From Bacteriovoracaceae bacterium (GTDB lineage Bacteria > Bdellovibrionota > Bacteriovoracia > Bacteriovoracales > Bacteriovoracaceae): a DNA stretch of 38,819 nt. The stretch's first letter is position 1. Each line of letters opens with the position of its first letter. Under the pieces are notes generated by a model. It worked only from the letters and a program-made list of their open reading frames with translations. It did not search any database and was not told the DNA's origin. The stretch covers positions 1-38,819 of the forward strand of contig JAGSHI010000020.1 in assembly GCA_023954635.1 (NCBI GenBank), given 5' to 3'. Of this stretch, positions 13,368 through 24,300 are shown piece after piece. The position numbers and the translations under genes are program-made.

Positions 13368-14837
13368 CTATTTCCCAAGGAAAATTGAAGCCCCTTCCGT
13401 CAAATGCATAATTCCACTCCAGAAAATTCCAATCATTACAACAGGAACAGTCATGGTCATAATTATACTTTGATTTAAGGCTCCAAAACCAACAATGGGC
13501 TCCATAGATTCTACTTCTCTGAAAACCATCAGTCTGATAATTTTCATATAGTAGTAAAGTGATACAACAGAGTTAAGTACTGCAATCAGTGCAAGAATGT
13601 AATACTTCTCTGAGAGTAGAGCACTTAGAATATTAAACTTCGCAACGAATCCACTTAGAGGTGGCATACCAGCAAGCGAGAACATTACGATACTCATCAT
13701 TATAGTCATCATTGGGTATCTTTTAATCAATCCGCTAAACCTTTCGAAGTGATCATTCCCATATTTATCGGCTACAAATGAAGTTATAAAGAAGGCCACA
13801 AGTGTCATGAATAGATAAGTAATTGAATAGAAAAGAATTGATCTAGTCCCAATTTCACTTACTACAACAACACCCATCATCATCATCCCAGCATGGGATA
13901 TCGAACTAAAGGCCAGCATTCTTTTAACTGATCTTTGTCCAATGGCCGAAACATTTCCGACAGTCATTGTTAGTGCGGCGACAACAGAGAGTATGCCAAC
14001 CCAGCTCACCTGGAGCGCACCTTCTTGACCGAAGAAAACCATAGTAACTCTTAAAAGAACTGCCATACCTGCGACTTTAGGAACAATACTAAAGAAGGCC
14101 GTAACAGGAAGAGGTGAACCTTCATAAACATCAGGGGCCCACATATGAAAAGGAACACAAGCAATTTTGTATCCAATTCCCGCGAAAAACATAATAAAAG
14201 ATGGAATTAAAACGGCAGTTTCAAATGTGCTTAACTCGTAAAGGCCAGCCATTATTTCTGGGAATTGAATTGAGCCAAGCATTCCAAAGATATGACTCAT
14301 TCCAAACAACATCACACCAGATGAGATCCCTCCATAAAGAGAGTATTTAAGACCAGCTTCACTAGATCTTTCTTCATTCTTTTTAAAGGAAGCCAATGCA
14401 TAAGATAAAATCGATAAGGTTTCGATTCCAATATAAACCATAAGAAGATTGTTTGCCGAAGCGAGTATCATTCCGCCAATCATCACCCCGATAGTCATTA
14501 TTGCAAATTCAGATTTTAACGAGCCGTATATATCCTTAGATTCTTTACTTAGGTAAATCGCTGCCATTGTCCCAAGAACCATAATTATTTTAACGAGTGT
14601 CGAGAACGGATCTATCACCATTGAATTCGTAAAGATTGCAGATGGCGCTTCAGTTAAGCTAACGCAAAGGTTTATGAAAACAAAAAGAAGACCAATAAAG
14701 GTTGCGGCATAAAAGAAACCTTTCTTTCTTTCGCTATTATCATAACAAGATTCAATAAGAACTAAACCGACCATAATCACAACTGAGAGTAACTCTGGTA
14801 CATACCTAGAAATGCTAGCTAAATAATTGATCGCCAT
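13368..14837 (-). CDS. nuoN: NADH-quinone oxidoreductase subunit N
   Basis: NuoN is one of the three antiporter-like proton-pumping subunits of complex I. The 489-residue protein has the expected 14-helix pattern and the functional residues E139 (YIGIET), K224 (GYKIACVPFHMW), K254 (IVPKVAG) and the TM12 lysine in SGFVAK. WAPDVYEGSP is diagnostic for the family. It follows nuoM by 10 bases and precedes A' by 13 bases. Nothing suggests loss of function. Confidence 0.95.
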   Translation of the reverse strand: MAINYLASISRYVPELLSVVIMVGLVLIESCYDNSERKKGFFYAATFIGLLFVFINLCVSLTEAPSAIFTNSMVIDPFSTLVKIIMVLGTMAAIYLSKESKDIYGSLKSEFAIMTIGVMIGGMILASANNLLMVYIGIETLSILSYALASFKKNEERSSEAGLKYSLYGGISSGVMLFGMSHIFGMLGSIQFPEIMAGLYELSTFETAVLIPSFIMFFAGIGYKIACVPFHMWAPDVYEGSPLPVTAFFSIVPKVAGMAVLLRVTMVFFGQEGALQVSWVGILSVVAALTMTVGNVSAIGQRSVKRMLAFSSISHAGMMMMGVVVVSEIGTRSILFYSITYLFMTLVAFFITSFVADKYGNDHFERFSGLIKRYPMMTIMMSIVMFSLAGMPPLSGFVAKFNILSALLSEKYYILALIAVLNSVVSLYYYMKIIRLMVFREVESMEPIVGFGALNQSIIMTMTVPVVMIGIFWSGIMHLTEGASIFLGK

Positions 14838-14847
14838 AAACTAAACC

Positions 14848-16395
14848 TTAATTAAATTTCGCCAATAGTGAAACTAAGTTACCTACTGATACTTTCATTA
14901 CATCTAATATTGGAGTTGGATAAATACCAAATACTACAACTGCAACAATGAGTGGACTCATGTAAAAAATTTCACGAGCATTCATGTCTGTATACGATTT
15001 ACATTCTTCAATAACTTCTCCAAAGAACATTCTCTTAAACATCCACAGAAGATAAGCTGCACCAATCAATAGTCCAAACAATGCAAGAACAGTGATAGTT
15101 GTATACTTCTCATAGATTCCTAGGAAGATAAGTGCTTCAGAGATAAATCCAGAGAGTCCAGGAAGTCCCATAGAAGCAAACATCGCTATGATAAAGACGA
15201 TGCTGTATTTTGGAAGTTGAGTATAAAGACCACCAAAACCTTTTGTTCCATCAGGTCTAACAATCCATCTATGGTGAGATCTTTCATATAAGATACCTAC
15301 CAAGAGGAACATCATCGCTGTTGAAGTTCCGTGATTAAACATTTGTAAAACGGCACCGTTCATACCCTGAACTGTCATGGCCGCAAGACCTAGCATTACA
15401 AACCCCATGTGAGATACCGAAGAGTAAGCAATAAGTTTTTTGACGTCTGTCTGGGCCATGGCACAAAGAGCACCATAAACAACATTGATAAGTCCAAGCC
15501 AAGCAATGCAATCAGCAAAGTGTACTGATGCTTGTGGAAAGATAGGGAAGGCAATTCTTAAGAATCCGTAAGTTCCCATCTTTAGTAGAACACCGGCCAG
15601 TATCACTGAAATAGCAGTAGGGGCCTGAACGTGCGCATGTGGTAACCAAGTGTGAAATGGAAATACAGGTACTTTAATCGCAAAGCCTATAAACATCATC
15701 ACAAAGAAAAACTTAGAGAATGAAATATCCATTCCGAAAAGTCTAAGAGATAGATCGGTAAACTTTCCACCTGACATGGCCAAAATATCAAACGTGTTCG
15801 TTCCAATATCTGGGTTGTCTGCAGAAACAAAGTATAGTGCAACCATACCCACTAGCATCAATACAGAACCAAAGAAGGTATAAAGGAAGAACTTAACCGC
15901 TGCGTATTCTCTGTTTTCTCCACCCCAAATTCCAATAAGAAAGAACATTGGAATAAGCATAACTTCCCAGTAAACATAGAAAAGGAAGAAGTCGAGAGAC
16001 ATGAACACACCAAAAACACTACTTTGCAAAAAGAGAAATAATGCGAAGTAACCTTTCACACTCTTCGATATTGTCCAGCTACACAGGATACATAAAGAAA
16101 AGAGTAGGGAAGTTAAGACAATCATCGGTAATGAGATTCCATCAACACCTAGGGAGTAGTTAATATTGAACTGACTAATCCATGGATGGAAAACATTAAA
16201 GTACTGCTGCATTCCAGGTACTGTTGGATCAAACTTCATATATAAAACAATCGTTAAAGCAAAAGTAATGATTGTATTAAACAATGCTGTGTATCTGATC
16301 CAGTTTTCTTTGGTCTTTGGGATAAGTAGAATTGCCAAAACTCCTAGCATTGGCATCCACAAAATCAGGTTCAACAAATTAGAATGACCGTTCAC
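14848..16395 (-). CDS. nuoM: NADH-quinone oxidoreductase subunit M
   Basis: Antiporter-like proton-pumping subunit of the complex I membrane arm, 515 residues. E144 (VYWEVMLIPMF) is kept at the same number as in E. coli, as are the TM7 lysine in FAIKVPVFPFHTWLPHAH, the TM8 lysine in LLKMGTYG and the TM12 glutamate in SGFISEAL. Length and helix pattern are normal. It lies between nuoL (31 bases upstream) and nuoN (10 bases downstream). Confidence 0.96.
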   Translation of the reverse strand: MNGHSNLLNLILWMPMLGVLAILLIPKTKENWIRYTALFNTIITFALTIVLYMKFDPTVPGMQQYFNVFHPWISQFNINYSLGVDGISLPMIVLTSLLFSLCILCSWTISKSVKGYFALFLFLQSSVFGVFMSLDFFLFYVYWEVMLIPMFFLIGIWGGENREYAAVKFFLYTFFGSVLMLVGMVALYFVSADNPDIGTNTFDILAMSGGKFTDLSLRLFGMDISFSKFFFVMMFIGFAIKVPVFPFHTWLPHAHVQAPTAISVILAGVLLKMGTYGFLRIAFPIFPQASVHFADCIAWLGLINVVYGALCAMAQTDVKKLIAYSSVSHMGFVMLGLAAMTVQGMNGAVLQMFNHGTSTAMMFLLVGILYERSHHRWIVRPDGTKGFGGLYTQLPKYSIVFIIAMFASMGLPGLSGFISEALIFLGIYEKYTTITVLALFGLLIGAAYLLWMFKRMFFGEVIEECKSYTDMNAREIFYMSPLIVAVVVFGIYPTPILDVMKVSVGNLVSLLAKFN

Positions 16396-16426
16396 CGGTA
16401 AACTCCTTATTAAAATATTTAACTTT

Positions 16427-18598
16427 TTATACTAATTTCCAAATATATCCGACCATAACAACGAGAAAGATAATAAAGTAAAACTGTATCTTTCCATTTT
16501 GAAAGGTTCTTAATATCACATTAAAAAATCTTACTGATGCACCTGTTCCGTCAACACCGACGCTATCAACAATTACATCATCAACCCATTTTGCAATTCG
16601 ATAGAAGAATCTGTTAACCGCTTCCCAACCGTCAACGGCATAGCGATCAAAAACTCCCATATCAAATCTCGATAAAAGATTATTAAAAGGTAGCAATCCC
16701 TTTTGAAGGATTCCTTTTACATACAAATCATCAAAGTAATATTTGTTTTGAAGGGCCCTGTACCAACCACTGAAAGCATTTACCCAACGACCAGGATTCC
16801 ACGCTCCTCGTGAGTACATCATGAAAGCAATAAACCAACCAGCAAGAGCAATTGCTATTGAGGCCCATGCACCAATCGCGTGGACGAGGTGAACATGGTG
16901 AGCTTCTTTTTCTGTAAAGTATTTATCTGGATTGAACTGAGACTCTTCAAAGACTCTGTCTGCTCCAGTATCAACACTTCCAAAAGGCAATGATTTATAG
17001 GCCTTGAAGTTTTCTACTCTAGGCTTTTCAATTAAAGTAGCAAACCATTCCTTATGTTCAACACCTGGAATTTTTACCCAACCACCAAAGAAGTGACCTG
17101 AGTACCAACCACCAAGAGTAAAAACAGTTAAGATTAAAAGAGGTAAGTTTCTATTCCAACTTAGCTTTTCAACATGAGTATGATCGTAAAGATCTTTATC
17201 TCTTGGCTCACCAAAGAAAGTTAAGAACATCATTCTAAACATATAAAAGGCTGTTAAAAGAGCCGCTGTAAATCCTAAGAACGCTGGGATCCAGTAGGCC
17301 TTACTTTGAGTGGCCATTACAAGTGCATCACCCAGAATTCTGTCTTTAGAAACGAAACCACTAAAGAGCGGGAATCCTGCAATGGCAAATGTACAACAGA
17401 GCATCGCTATAAAGGTAAGAGGCATTTTCTTTCTAAGTCCACCCATACGTGGCATTTCTTGAACGTGGCCATGGGTATGGTGATCGTGAAGTGAGTGAAT
17501 GACTGAACCCGCAGCCAAAAATAAACATGCTTTAAAAACAGCATGAGTAATTAAGTGCATGAAGGCGGCATTATAAGCCCCAACTCCAATCCCTAGAACC
17601 ATATAACCAAGTTGAGAAATCGTTGAGTAAGCAAGAACAGCTTTTATATCTGTTTGGACGAGTGCAATCGTTGCGGCCCCAAAAGCAGTTATTGCTCCAA
17701 TATAGGCAATAAAGGTTGTGATACCTCCAAGCTCCATTAAAGGATACATTCTTAAAGAGAGATAAACTCCGGCAGCAACCATAGTTGCAGCATGGATAAG
17801 CGCCGAACAAGGAGTTGGTCCCCACATCGCATCCGGTAGCCAAACCTGAAGTGGAAACTGAGCTGACTTTCCAATTGTTCCCATAAAAACGGAAAGGGCC
17901 GCGAAAGTTGCGAGTGGCAATCCTACGGCATAAAGTCCGTTGAAAGATCCATCTGCAATGGCCGCATAAATATCAACAAATCGAACACTTCCAACAGTTG
18001 TCCAAATGGCCAAGATTCCAACAAGGAAAAAGACGTCCCCAATTCTTGTTGTCATGAAGGCTTTCATAGATGCATTTCCAGCACCCTCTTTTTCGTAGTA
18101 GAAACCAATCAAAGAATATGAACAAAATCCCATAAGTTCCCAGAAGATGAAAACTGATAAGAGGTTGTCAGAAAGAACAAGTCCCAACATTCCAGTAGTA
18201 AATAAAGAGAGATAAACAAAAAATCTTCCGTATCTCGCATCACCGGCCATGTAATAAGTTGAAAAGATGTGAATAAGGAATGCACATCCAGCAACCATGA
18301 AAAGCATAACAGCTGACATGTTATCTAAATAGATACCCATATCTACAGCGAAGTTTGAAACTCCTGCTGCTTTCAGGTCAAACCATGGAAAAACTTTATG
18401 TACGTAATATCCAGTAGAATACTTTCCGAATACAAAGTCTTTGAAGATTCTAAATGAATAGAAAAGTGAGACAAACATACCAAAACAACTTAGAAAAACT
18501 CCAAGTTTAGTCCACTTCTTTACTATAAAGATATTGACCACAAAGGCCAAAAATGGACCGAGTAAGATTGGTAGAATACTTCCTAGTGTATATTCCAT
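16427..18598 (-). CDS. nuoL: NADH-quinone oxidoreductase subunit L
   Basis: The distal antiporter-like subunit with the long lateral helix. E154 in FIFWELMGFCSYSLIGF, K244 in GKSAQFPLQVWLPDAM, and HAATMVAAGVYL are all present. At 723 residues it is longer than the E. coli protein (about 613), mainly through a soluble-looking segment around residues 490-560 and an extended C-terminus ending in a membrane helix. The AHHVHLVHAIGA region precedes the lateral helix. It follows nuoK by nine bases. Confidence 0.96.
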   Translation of the reverse strand: MEYTLGSILPILLGPFLAFVVNIFIVKKWTKLGVFLSCFGMFVSLFYSFRIFKDFVFGKYSTGYYVHKVFPWFDLKAAGVSNFAVDMGIYLDNMSAVMLFMVAGCAFLIHIFSTYYMAGDARYGRFFVYLSLFTTGMLGLVLSDNLLSVFIFWELMGFCSYSLIGFYYEKEGAGNASMKAFMTTRIGDVFFLVGILAIWTTVGSVRFVDIYAAIADGSFNGLYAVGLPLATFAALSVFMGTIGKSAQFPLQVWLPDAMWGPTPCSALIHAATMVAAGVYLSLRMYPLMELGGITTFIAYIGAITAFGAATIALVQTDIKAVLAYSTISQLGYMVLGIGVGAYNAAFMHLITHAVFKACLFLAAGSVIHSLHDHHTHGHVQEMPRMGGLRKKMPLTFIAMLCCTFAIAGFPLFSGFVSKDRILGDALVMATQSKAYWIPAFLGFTAALLTAFYMFRMMFLTFFGEPRDKDLYDHTHVEKLSWNRNLPLLILTVFTLGGWYSGHFFGGWVKIPGVEHKEWFATLIEKPRVENFKAYKSLPFGSVDTGADRVFEESQFNPDKYFTEKEAHHVHLVHAIGAWASIAIALAGWFIAFMMYSRGAWNPGRWVNAFSGWYRALQNKYYFDDLYVKGILQKGLLPFNNLLSRFDMGVFDRYAVDGWEAVNRFFYRIAKWVDDVIVDSVGVDGTGASVRFFNVILRTFQNGKIQFYFIIFLVVMVGYIWKLV

Positions 18599-18607
18599 TC
18601 CAGTTTC

Positions 18608-18913
18608 CTATTGTAACAACTGGGTAGCATCATCAATATGAATGCTTTCCCTGATCTGAAAAAATCTAATAACAATTGCTAAACCAACAGCTGCTTCTGC
18701 AGCGGCTATAATAATGATAAAAAGGGACATGATATGCCCGTCCAGGTTGTTGTTCACAAACCTGGTATAAGCGACAAAATTTATTGCACAAGAATTAAGG
18801 ATTAGCTCAACCCCAAGAAGTATCGCAATAATATTTTTTCTTGCGATCATTACTGCGATTCCACAAACAAACAATAAGAATGAGATCGCCAAATAGCTCG
18901 ATAATGTAATCAT
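18608..18913 (-). CDS. nuoK: NADH-quinone oxidoreductase subunit K
   Basis: A three-helix membrane-arm subunit of 101 residues. The two essential buried glutamates are visible: E36 (LLGVELILNS) and E73 (AAAEAAVGLAIV). The RKN loop and the length match the family. The start overlaps the nuoJ stop by four bases. It provides the intact reference for K' at 11221-11520. Confidence 0.96.
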   Translation of the reverse strand: MITLSSYLAISFLLFVCGIAVMIARKNIIAILLGVELILNSCAINFVAYTRFVNNNLDGHIMSLFIIIIAAAEAAVGLAIVIRFFQIRESIHIDDATQLLQ

Positions 18914-19449
18914 GATTCTATTTTCCTTGGTCTAGCGATCAATGCCGCTCCAATCAAAGCTCCAAGCAACAAGACAGATGAAATTTCAAAAGCAAGTACA
19001 TGGTCAGTAATTAACAATTCACCAATTTTTTCAACTGTTGAAGAAAAAGGTGGAAGCTCACCCTTTGGCACAGCCTTAGTAACGTTTACAATTATTTTTG
19101 AGATTACGAGGGCCATTAATAGGGCCGATAGTCCAGCAAGAGTAAATGTTTTAATATTACCCATAGGTGCAATCTTCTCAATACCGAACTTATTCACCGA
19201 TTTATTATCGTTTCCGCCAGTTAACATAATGGCAAAAAGCATAAGAATAACAACGCCACCAACATAAACAACCAATTGAGTTGCTGCTAAAAAGTCAGCA
19301 CTTAATGTTACATACAAACCAGAAACTCCTATTAATGAAGTCAGTAGATATGTACATGCATGCATGAGGTTTGGTGATAAAACTACTGCAAGTGCACCAC
19401 AAACTGTTAGGGCCGCAGAAGATATAAATAAAAAATTATCAAACATCAC
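18910..19449 (-). CDS. nuoJ: NADH-quinone oxidoreductase subunit J
   Basis: A 179-residue membrane-arm subunit with five helices. The TM3 motif Y62-V-G-G65 in LVVYVGGVVILMLFAIML is intact; it forms the pi-bulge that changes during turnover in structures of complex I. It follows nuoH by 14 bases, and nuoI, which commonly lies between nuoH and nuoJ, is missing. Confidence 0.94.
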   Translation of the reverse strand: MMFDNFLFISSAALTVCGALAVVLSPNLMHACTYLLTSLIGVSGLYVTLSADFLAATQLVVYVGGVVILMLFAIMLTGGNDNKSVNKFGIEKIAPMGNIKTFTLAGLSALLMALVISKIIVNVTKAVPKGELPPFSSTVEKIGELLITDHVLAFEISSVLLLGALIGAALIARPRKIES

Positions 19450-19463
19450 TAATCTCCAGTAAA

Positions 19464-20660
19464 TTAATGGCCACCGGCCGCTGCTGCACCACTTTTAAAG
19501 ATAAGATTCCACATGGATTCTCCGTCAAAGTAGTAAACCCAAAAGGCAACACCAACAAGATTGATTAGTGCAATTGGGGTTAAGTATTTCCAACAAAGTG
19601 TCATTAGTTGATCAACTCTAAGTCTAGGTAACGTCCATCTGATCCAAATAACGACGTAATAAAGTGCACATGTTTTTGAAACAAAACCACCGACTTCTAA
19701 AAGTTGTCCAAGGATTCGAGCGGGCCCAAGAGGAAGACCAATTTTATTATGAAGAAGAAATGTATCACTTAGCTCAAATGGCACTTGGTAACCACCAAGA
19801 TAGAGAGCGACAGCAACACCACAAAGCACGAAGACTTCAACGTATTCCGCCAAAGCAAAAAACGCAAATCTCATTCCGGTAAATTCTGTATGGTAACCTG
19901 AAACGAGTTCTGATTCAGCTTCAGGTAAATCAAATGGAGCTCTGTTTGTTTCGGCCAGGGCCCCGATAAAAAAGACAATAAAACTAATTACTGTAAAAGG
20001 ATTATGAAAAATAAACCATTGGTGTGGAAGTCCACCCTGAGCACCAACAATATCTTTAAAGTTTAGTCCTCCACCAAGAAGAACCATTGCAATAATTGAT
20101 AATGTAACAGGCACTTCATAACTGATTATTTGAGAAGCTCCTCTCATTCCACCAATCATTGACCACTTAGAGTTTGATGAATATCCACCAAGAAAGATTC
20201 CGACTCCAACAACAGAGGAAACACCAAGAAGATAGAAAACACCAATATTTAAATGAGTAAGAGTAAACCCGGAGCTAAATGGAAGCACGGCAAGAGTTGC
20301 AAAAACACCGGCCATACAAAGAATTGGAGCGATAAAAAAGATCATCTTGTCAGAGTCTTTTGGAACGATATCTTCCTTCATAATCATTTTCACGCCGTCG
20401 GCTAGAAACTGAAGAATTCCAAATGGTCCTACTCTGTTAGGTCCTTGTCTCATTTGCATATCTGCAGAAATTTTTCTTTCTGCATATGTTCCTAAACCAC
20501 CGACAAGGGCCATCACGTTTACAATAACAAAGCATGCAACAAAAAAGGTTACAACTGTTAATAAGCCAGTTGCATTAAAACCTAAATATCTAGTTAGAAG
20601 CTCTGTTACGACTTGGTAAGGATGTGAACCTGAAAAAAATGTAACTACTGTCTCATTCAT
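19464..20660 (-). CDS. nuoH: NADH-quinone oxidoreductase subunit H
   Basis: NuoH forms much of the quinone channel and docks the peripheral arm. The 398-residue protein has AERK (60-63), RQGPNRVGPFG (71-81), GGYSSNSKWSMIGG (158-171), the acidic ETNRAPFDLPEAESE block (237-251) and the C-terminal LRVDQLMTLCWK. It is somewhat longer than the E. coli protein at both ends; the last residues are an Ala/Gly tail ending in His. It follows nuoA by 15 bases. Confidence 0.97.
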   Translation of the reverse strand: MNETVVTFFSGSHPYQVVTELLTRYLGFNATGLLTVVTFFVACFVIVNVMALVGGLGTYAERKISADMQMRQGPNRVGPFGILQFLADGVKMIMKEDIVPKDSDKMIFFIAPILCMAGVFATLAVLPFSSGFTLTHLNIGVFYLLGVSSVVGVGIFLGGYSSNSKWSMIGGMRGASQIISYEVPVTLSIIAMVLLGGGLNFKDIVGAQGGLPHQWFIFHNPFTVISFIVFFIGALAETNRAPFDLPEAESELVSGYHTEFTGMRFAFFALAEYVEVFVLCGVAVALYLGGYQVPFELSDTFLLHNKIGLPLGPARILGQLLEVGGFVSKTCALYYVVIWIRWTLPRLRVDQLMTLCWKYLTPIALINLVGVAFWVYYFDGESMWNLIFKSGAAAAGGH

Positions 20661-20675
20661 TATTTACACCTAACT

Positions 20676-21122
20676 TTACGCTGTTTTGCTTTCTGCAATT
20701 TGATCTCTATCTTCATTGTAGGAATTTAAAGTGAAACTTTTTACCCAATCCAGATCACCTTTTCTCCAGCAATAAACTATTCCTGAAACTAGGATTCCAA
20801 TAAAAAGTAAAAAAGAACCTAAGACAACTGCTCCGTTTCCAATCCCTTGAAACTTTCTAAAAACGACAGCAACAGGAAGCATTAAGGCACCTTCAACGTC
20901 GAAGATGATAAAAACTAAAGAGACCACATAAAAACGAACATTAAAATTCGACCATGCCGATCCAACTGGTTCTTCACCACATTCATAGGCCTGTTCTTTA
21001 AGAGCGGTAGGGTTGTGAGGTCTTAGTAATTTTCCTACCAGTAACGCCCCAACAACCATAACAATAGCTATGGCCACTAAGATCACTACTGGCATATACA
21101 CATTAAGATTATATGCCGACAT
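20676..21122 (-). CDS. nuoA: NADH-quinone oxidoreductase subunit A
   Basis: First gene of the operon, 148 residues, three helices. The YECG loop (46-49), the acidic membrane motif FDVE (74-77) and the C-terminal YCWRKGDLDW are all present. The start at 21122 is preceded by CGGAG. The 179 bases between it and the divergent mfd must hold the operon promoter, but no -35/-10 pair on the minus strand is convincing. nuoB, normally directly downstream, is not here. Confidence 0.96.
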   Translation of the reverse strand: MSAYNLNVYMPVVILVAIAIVMVVGALLVGKLLRPHNPTALKEQAYECGEEPVGSAWSNFNVRFYVVSLVFIIFDVEGALMLPVAVVFRKFQGIGNGAVVLGSFLLFIGILVSGIVYCWRKGDLDWVKSFTLNSYNEDRDQIAESKTA

Positions 21123-21301
21123 GAGCGGACTCCGTTAAATTGAAAAGTAAGCTCTCAAAGATTACACGAACTGTAAGATCATGGAAACACTTTGATTTTA
21201 ATTTTTAAGCTTAGCAAATTAGTCATTTTTCTATATCTATTTCTTTGATTTACACTTGCTAGGAACTGTCATAATTTGATTCGCTGTGTATAGGAGCAGT
21301 T

Positions 21302-24300
21302 GTGTTTGATTCACTTAAAAATAAAGTTATCGATTGGATGTCTACTGTTGACCGACCGCTCGAACTTACAGGAGTTGATGCACAACAATGGTCTTGGATT
21401 CTTCGTTCATGGCTTGAGATCGAAAACTCGAACTCCCCCTTGAAGAGGGGACACCACGTTTTTATTGCGCCTAATCAAGAAAGGGCCGAGCTATTATATT
21501 CAGAACTTTCTCGCACTGTTCCTCATTATAAGATTCGACTTTATCCTGGATTAGAGAACTCACCATATGGCGGTGCAGTGTCATCCGAAGTAAACTTGTT
21601 CAAGAGATTTCGAGTTTTAGAAGAGCTACAGCAGGCAAAAGAAAAGTTAATCATAATTGCCTCCTTTGACGCTCTACCTTTGAAAGTTCCTCCAAAAGAT
21701 TTCTTTAAAAGCTTTGCGTTAAATATTGAAGTTAGTGACGTGATCTCACCATACGAGCTCGCTGAAAAATTAACGGAAATGGGTTACTCATCTAGCACTA
21801 GTGTTGAGGAGCCCGGGACCTTTTGTAGAAAAGGGGAAGTTTTTGATATTTTTCCACTAGCACATAATCCTGTCAGACTTCATTACTTTGACGACATGAT
21901 TGAAGAAATTTTTGAAATAGATCAAGAGACTCAAAGAACATTAAAAGATTCTCCAATTGAGAATCTGAAGATTGGAGTTTCACCAGGGGCCTTTACTCAA
22001 AGTGAGTTGTCACAAAATTTACGATCAGCGCTTCCAATACCAAGTCCTAAATTTAAAGAGAAGTTTGAACACAGAAAATCTATTTTCCAAAGTTTGTCGG
22101 ATGGATTTCTTTTTGAAGATTATCCTGTTTATACTCCACTTTTTTTTAAAGAGACGAGTACCTTGCTTAACTATCTTGATGAAACGACAGTCATCACTCT
22201 TTTTCAAGAAATTGAAATTTCTCAAAACTTTTCACACCTAATAGATCTTTACGAATCTGAATTTGAACTCGATTGTGAGGATCCTGAAAGTGAAGGACTT
22301 TTGCCTTCTCCCGATCATTTATATGACTTTAGTTTTTACGAATCACTAACTGACTTTAGTATTCTTAAGGTTAACGATGTCCATATTGTCGAGAGCATAG
22401 ATCAAAGCACTTCTCAGCAAGTTGAATTACATTTAGAAAACTCTCGCTCCTGGTTTAATCGAACAATTAATCCTGCACAACCTCGAACAGAATACGTCAA
22501 AGATGTTTTTAATTTTATAAAGAATGAGTTTTTACACAAAGGTGAAATTGTATTCAGTGTTAAGACCGAAGCCGGCAAAAATGAAATTATACACCTCTTA
22601 GAATTAATGGAATTCCCAGAAGATTTAAAAAGAAGAGTTAACTTTGTTAAACATCGTCTCGACAAAGGGTTTTACTATCCATCTGGCCCTGTTTTGGTTA
22701 TTTCAGAAGGTGATCTTTTTTCCACCAAACAAACCAAAACAAAACATGTAAGACATCAAGACCTAGACCTCTTTGCTGAACAACTTGGAACCTTAAAAGA
22801 GGGCGACTACGTTGTTCACAATGAACACGGTGTTGGTAAGTATTTGGGCCTTGAAAGTTTGACTCATGGGGGACAGGAAGCTGACTTTGTTGTTCTCGAA
22901 TATACTTCTCAAGATAAAATCTATGTACCTGTTTACAAGTTAAACCTAATACAGAAACATGCCGATGCTGGTAGCACCGCCCATATTGACTCCCTTCGAA
23001 CTGCAAGATTTTCAAAGGCTAAACAAAGAGCAAAGTCTGGAATAAAAAAACTAGCAATCGATTTACTGAGACTACAAGCAGAACGACAAAATGCTCATGC
23101 CTTTTCTTTTTCTCCGCCAGATCACGATTTTAAAGAGTTTGAATTAAGTTTTCCTTTTGACGAAACTCCAGACCAAATTATGGCGATTGATGATGTTATA
23201 GATTCTATGCAAAAAGCTAAACCTATGGATCATCTGGTTTGTGGTGATGTAGGTTTTGGAAAAACAGAAGTTGCCATGCGTGCCTCTTACAAGGCCGTAT
23301 TAGATAATAAACAAGTAGCAATATTAGTTCCGACAACAGTTCTCGCACTTCAACATTATCACTCCTTTAAAGAACGCTTTAAAGACTTTGCCGTTAATAT
23401 CAATTTTTTAAGTCGCTTTAAATCTGCCAAAGAATCAACAGCAATTAAAGCTGATCTAGAAAGTGGTGAACTCGATATTATTATCGGAACCCACAAATTA
23501 CTTTCTGATAAAATCAAATATTCCGATTTAGGTTTGGTTGTGGTTGATGAAGAACAACGTTTTGGAGTCGGTCACAAAGAAAAGTTAAAAGTACTCAAAA
23601 AATCAGTCGACTTTTTAACAATGACAGCGACCCCTATACCGAGAACTCTGCAATTGGCCTTTCTTGGACTTAGAAACCTTTCACTTATAAAGACTGCTCC
23701 TCCGAAGAGACAATCTATTAAAACTTATTTAATCAAAGAAGATGATAGAACGATTCAAGCTGCTATTGAAAAAGAACTCGTTAGGGGTGGGCAAGTTTTT
23801 ATTGTCCATAACAAAGTTCAAGATATGGAAAACTATGTTGCCCACATAAAAGAACTTGTTCCAGATGCCAAAATTATTTTTGCTCACGGGCAACTCCCTG
23901 AAAAAGAACTTGAGTCACGTATGCAAAAGTTCTACAACAATGAATTTCAAATTTTAGTCTCAACTACTATTATCGAATCGGGAATCGATATCCCTAATGC
24001 AAATACAATGATTATTGATCGGGCCGATACTTTTGGTCTCGCTCAACTTCATCAACTGCGCGGTAGAATCGGTAGAAGTGACAAGAAAGCTTATGCTTAC
24101 TTTGTCATTCCTAAAAATAGAAACCTCACTCAAATTGCAGAGAAAAGATTAAAAGCACTTCAAACTTATGCAGAAGTTGGATCTGGATTTAATATTGCTA
24201 CTTGTGACCTTGAAATTAGAGGGGCCGGAGATATTTTAGGCGGCGAGCAGTCTGGTCACATTGAGGCCATTGGTCTTGAACTTTATATGGAGCTATTAAA

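Noticed and set aside
17571-17843. Ninety-codon minus-strand frame within nuoL
   Set aside because: It is a shadow frame of nuoL, rich in Cys and Trp, with no similarity to any family.
7084-21122. Duplication caused by assembly error or very recent tandem copying
   Set aside because: The two halves are highly diverged in protein sequence, length and base composition, so they cannot be a collapsed or duplicated read region.
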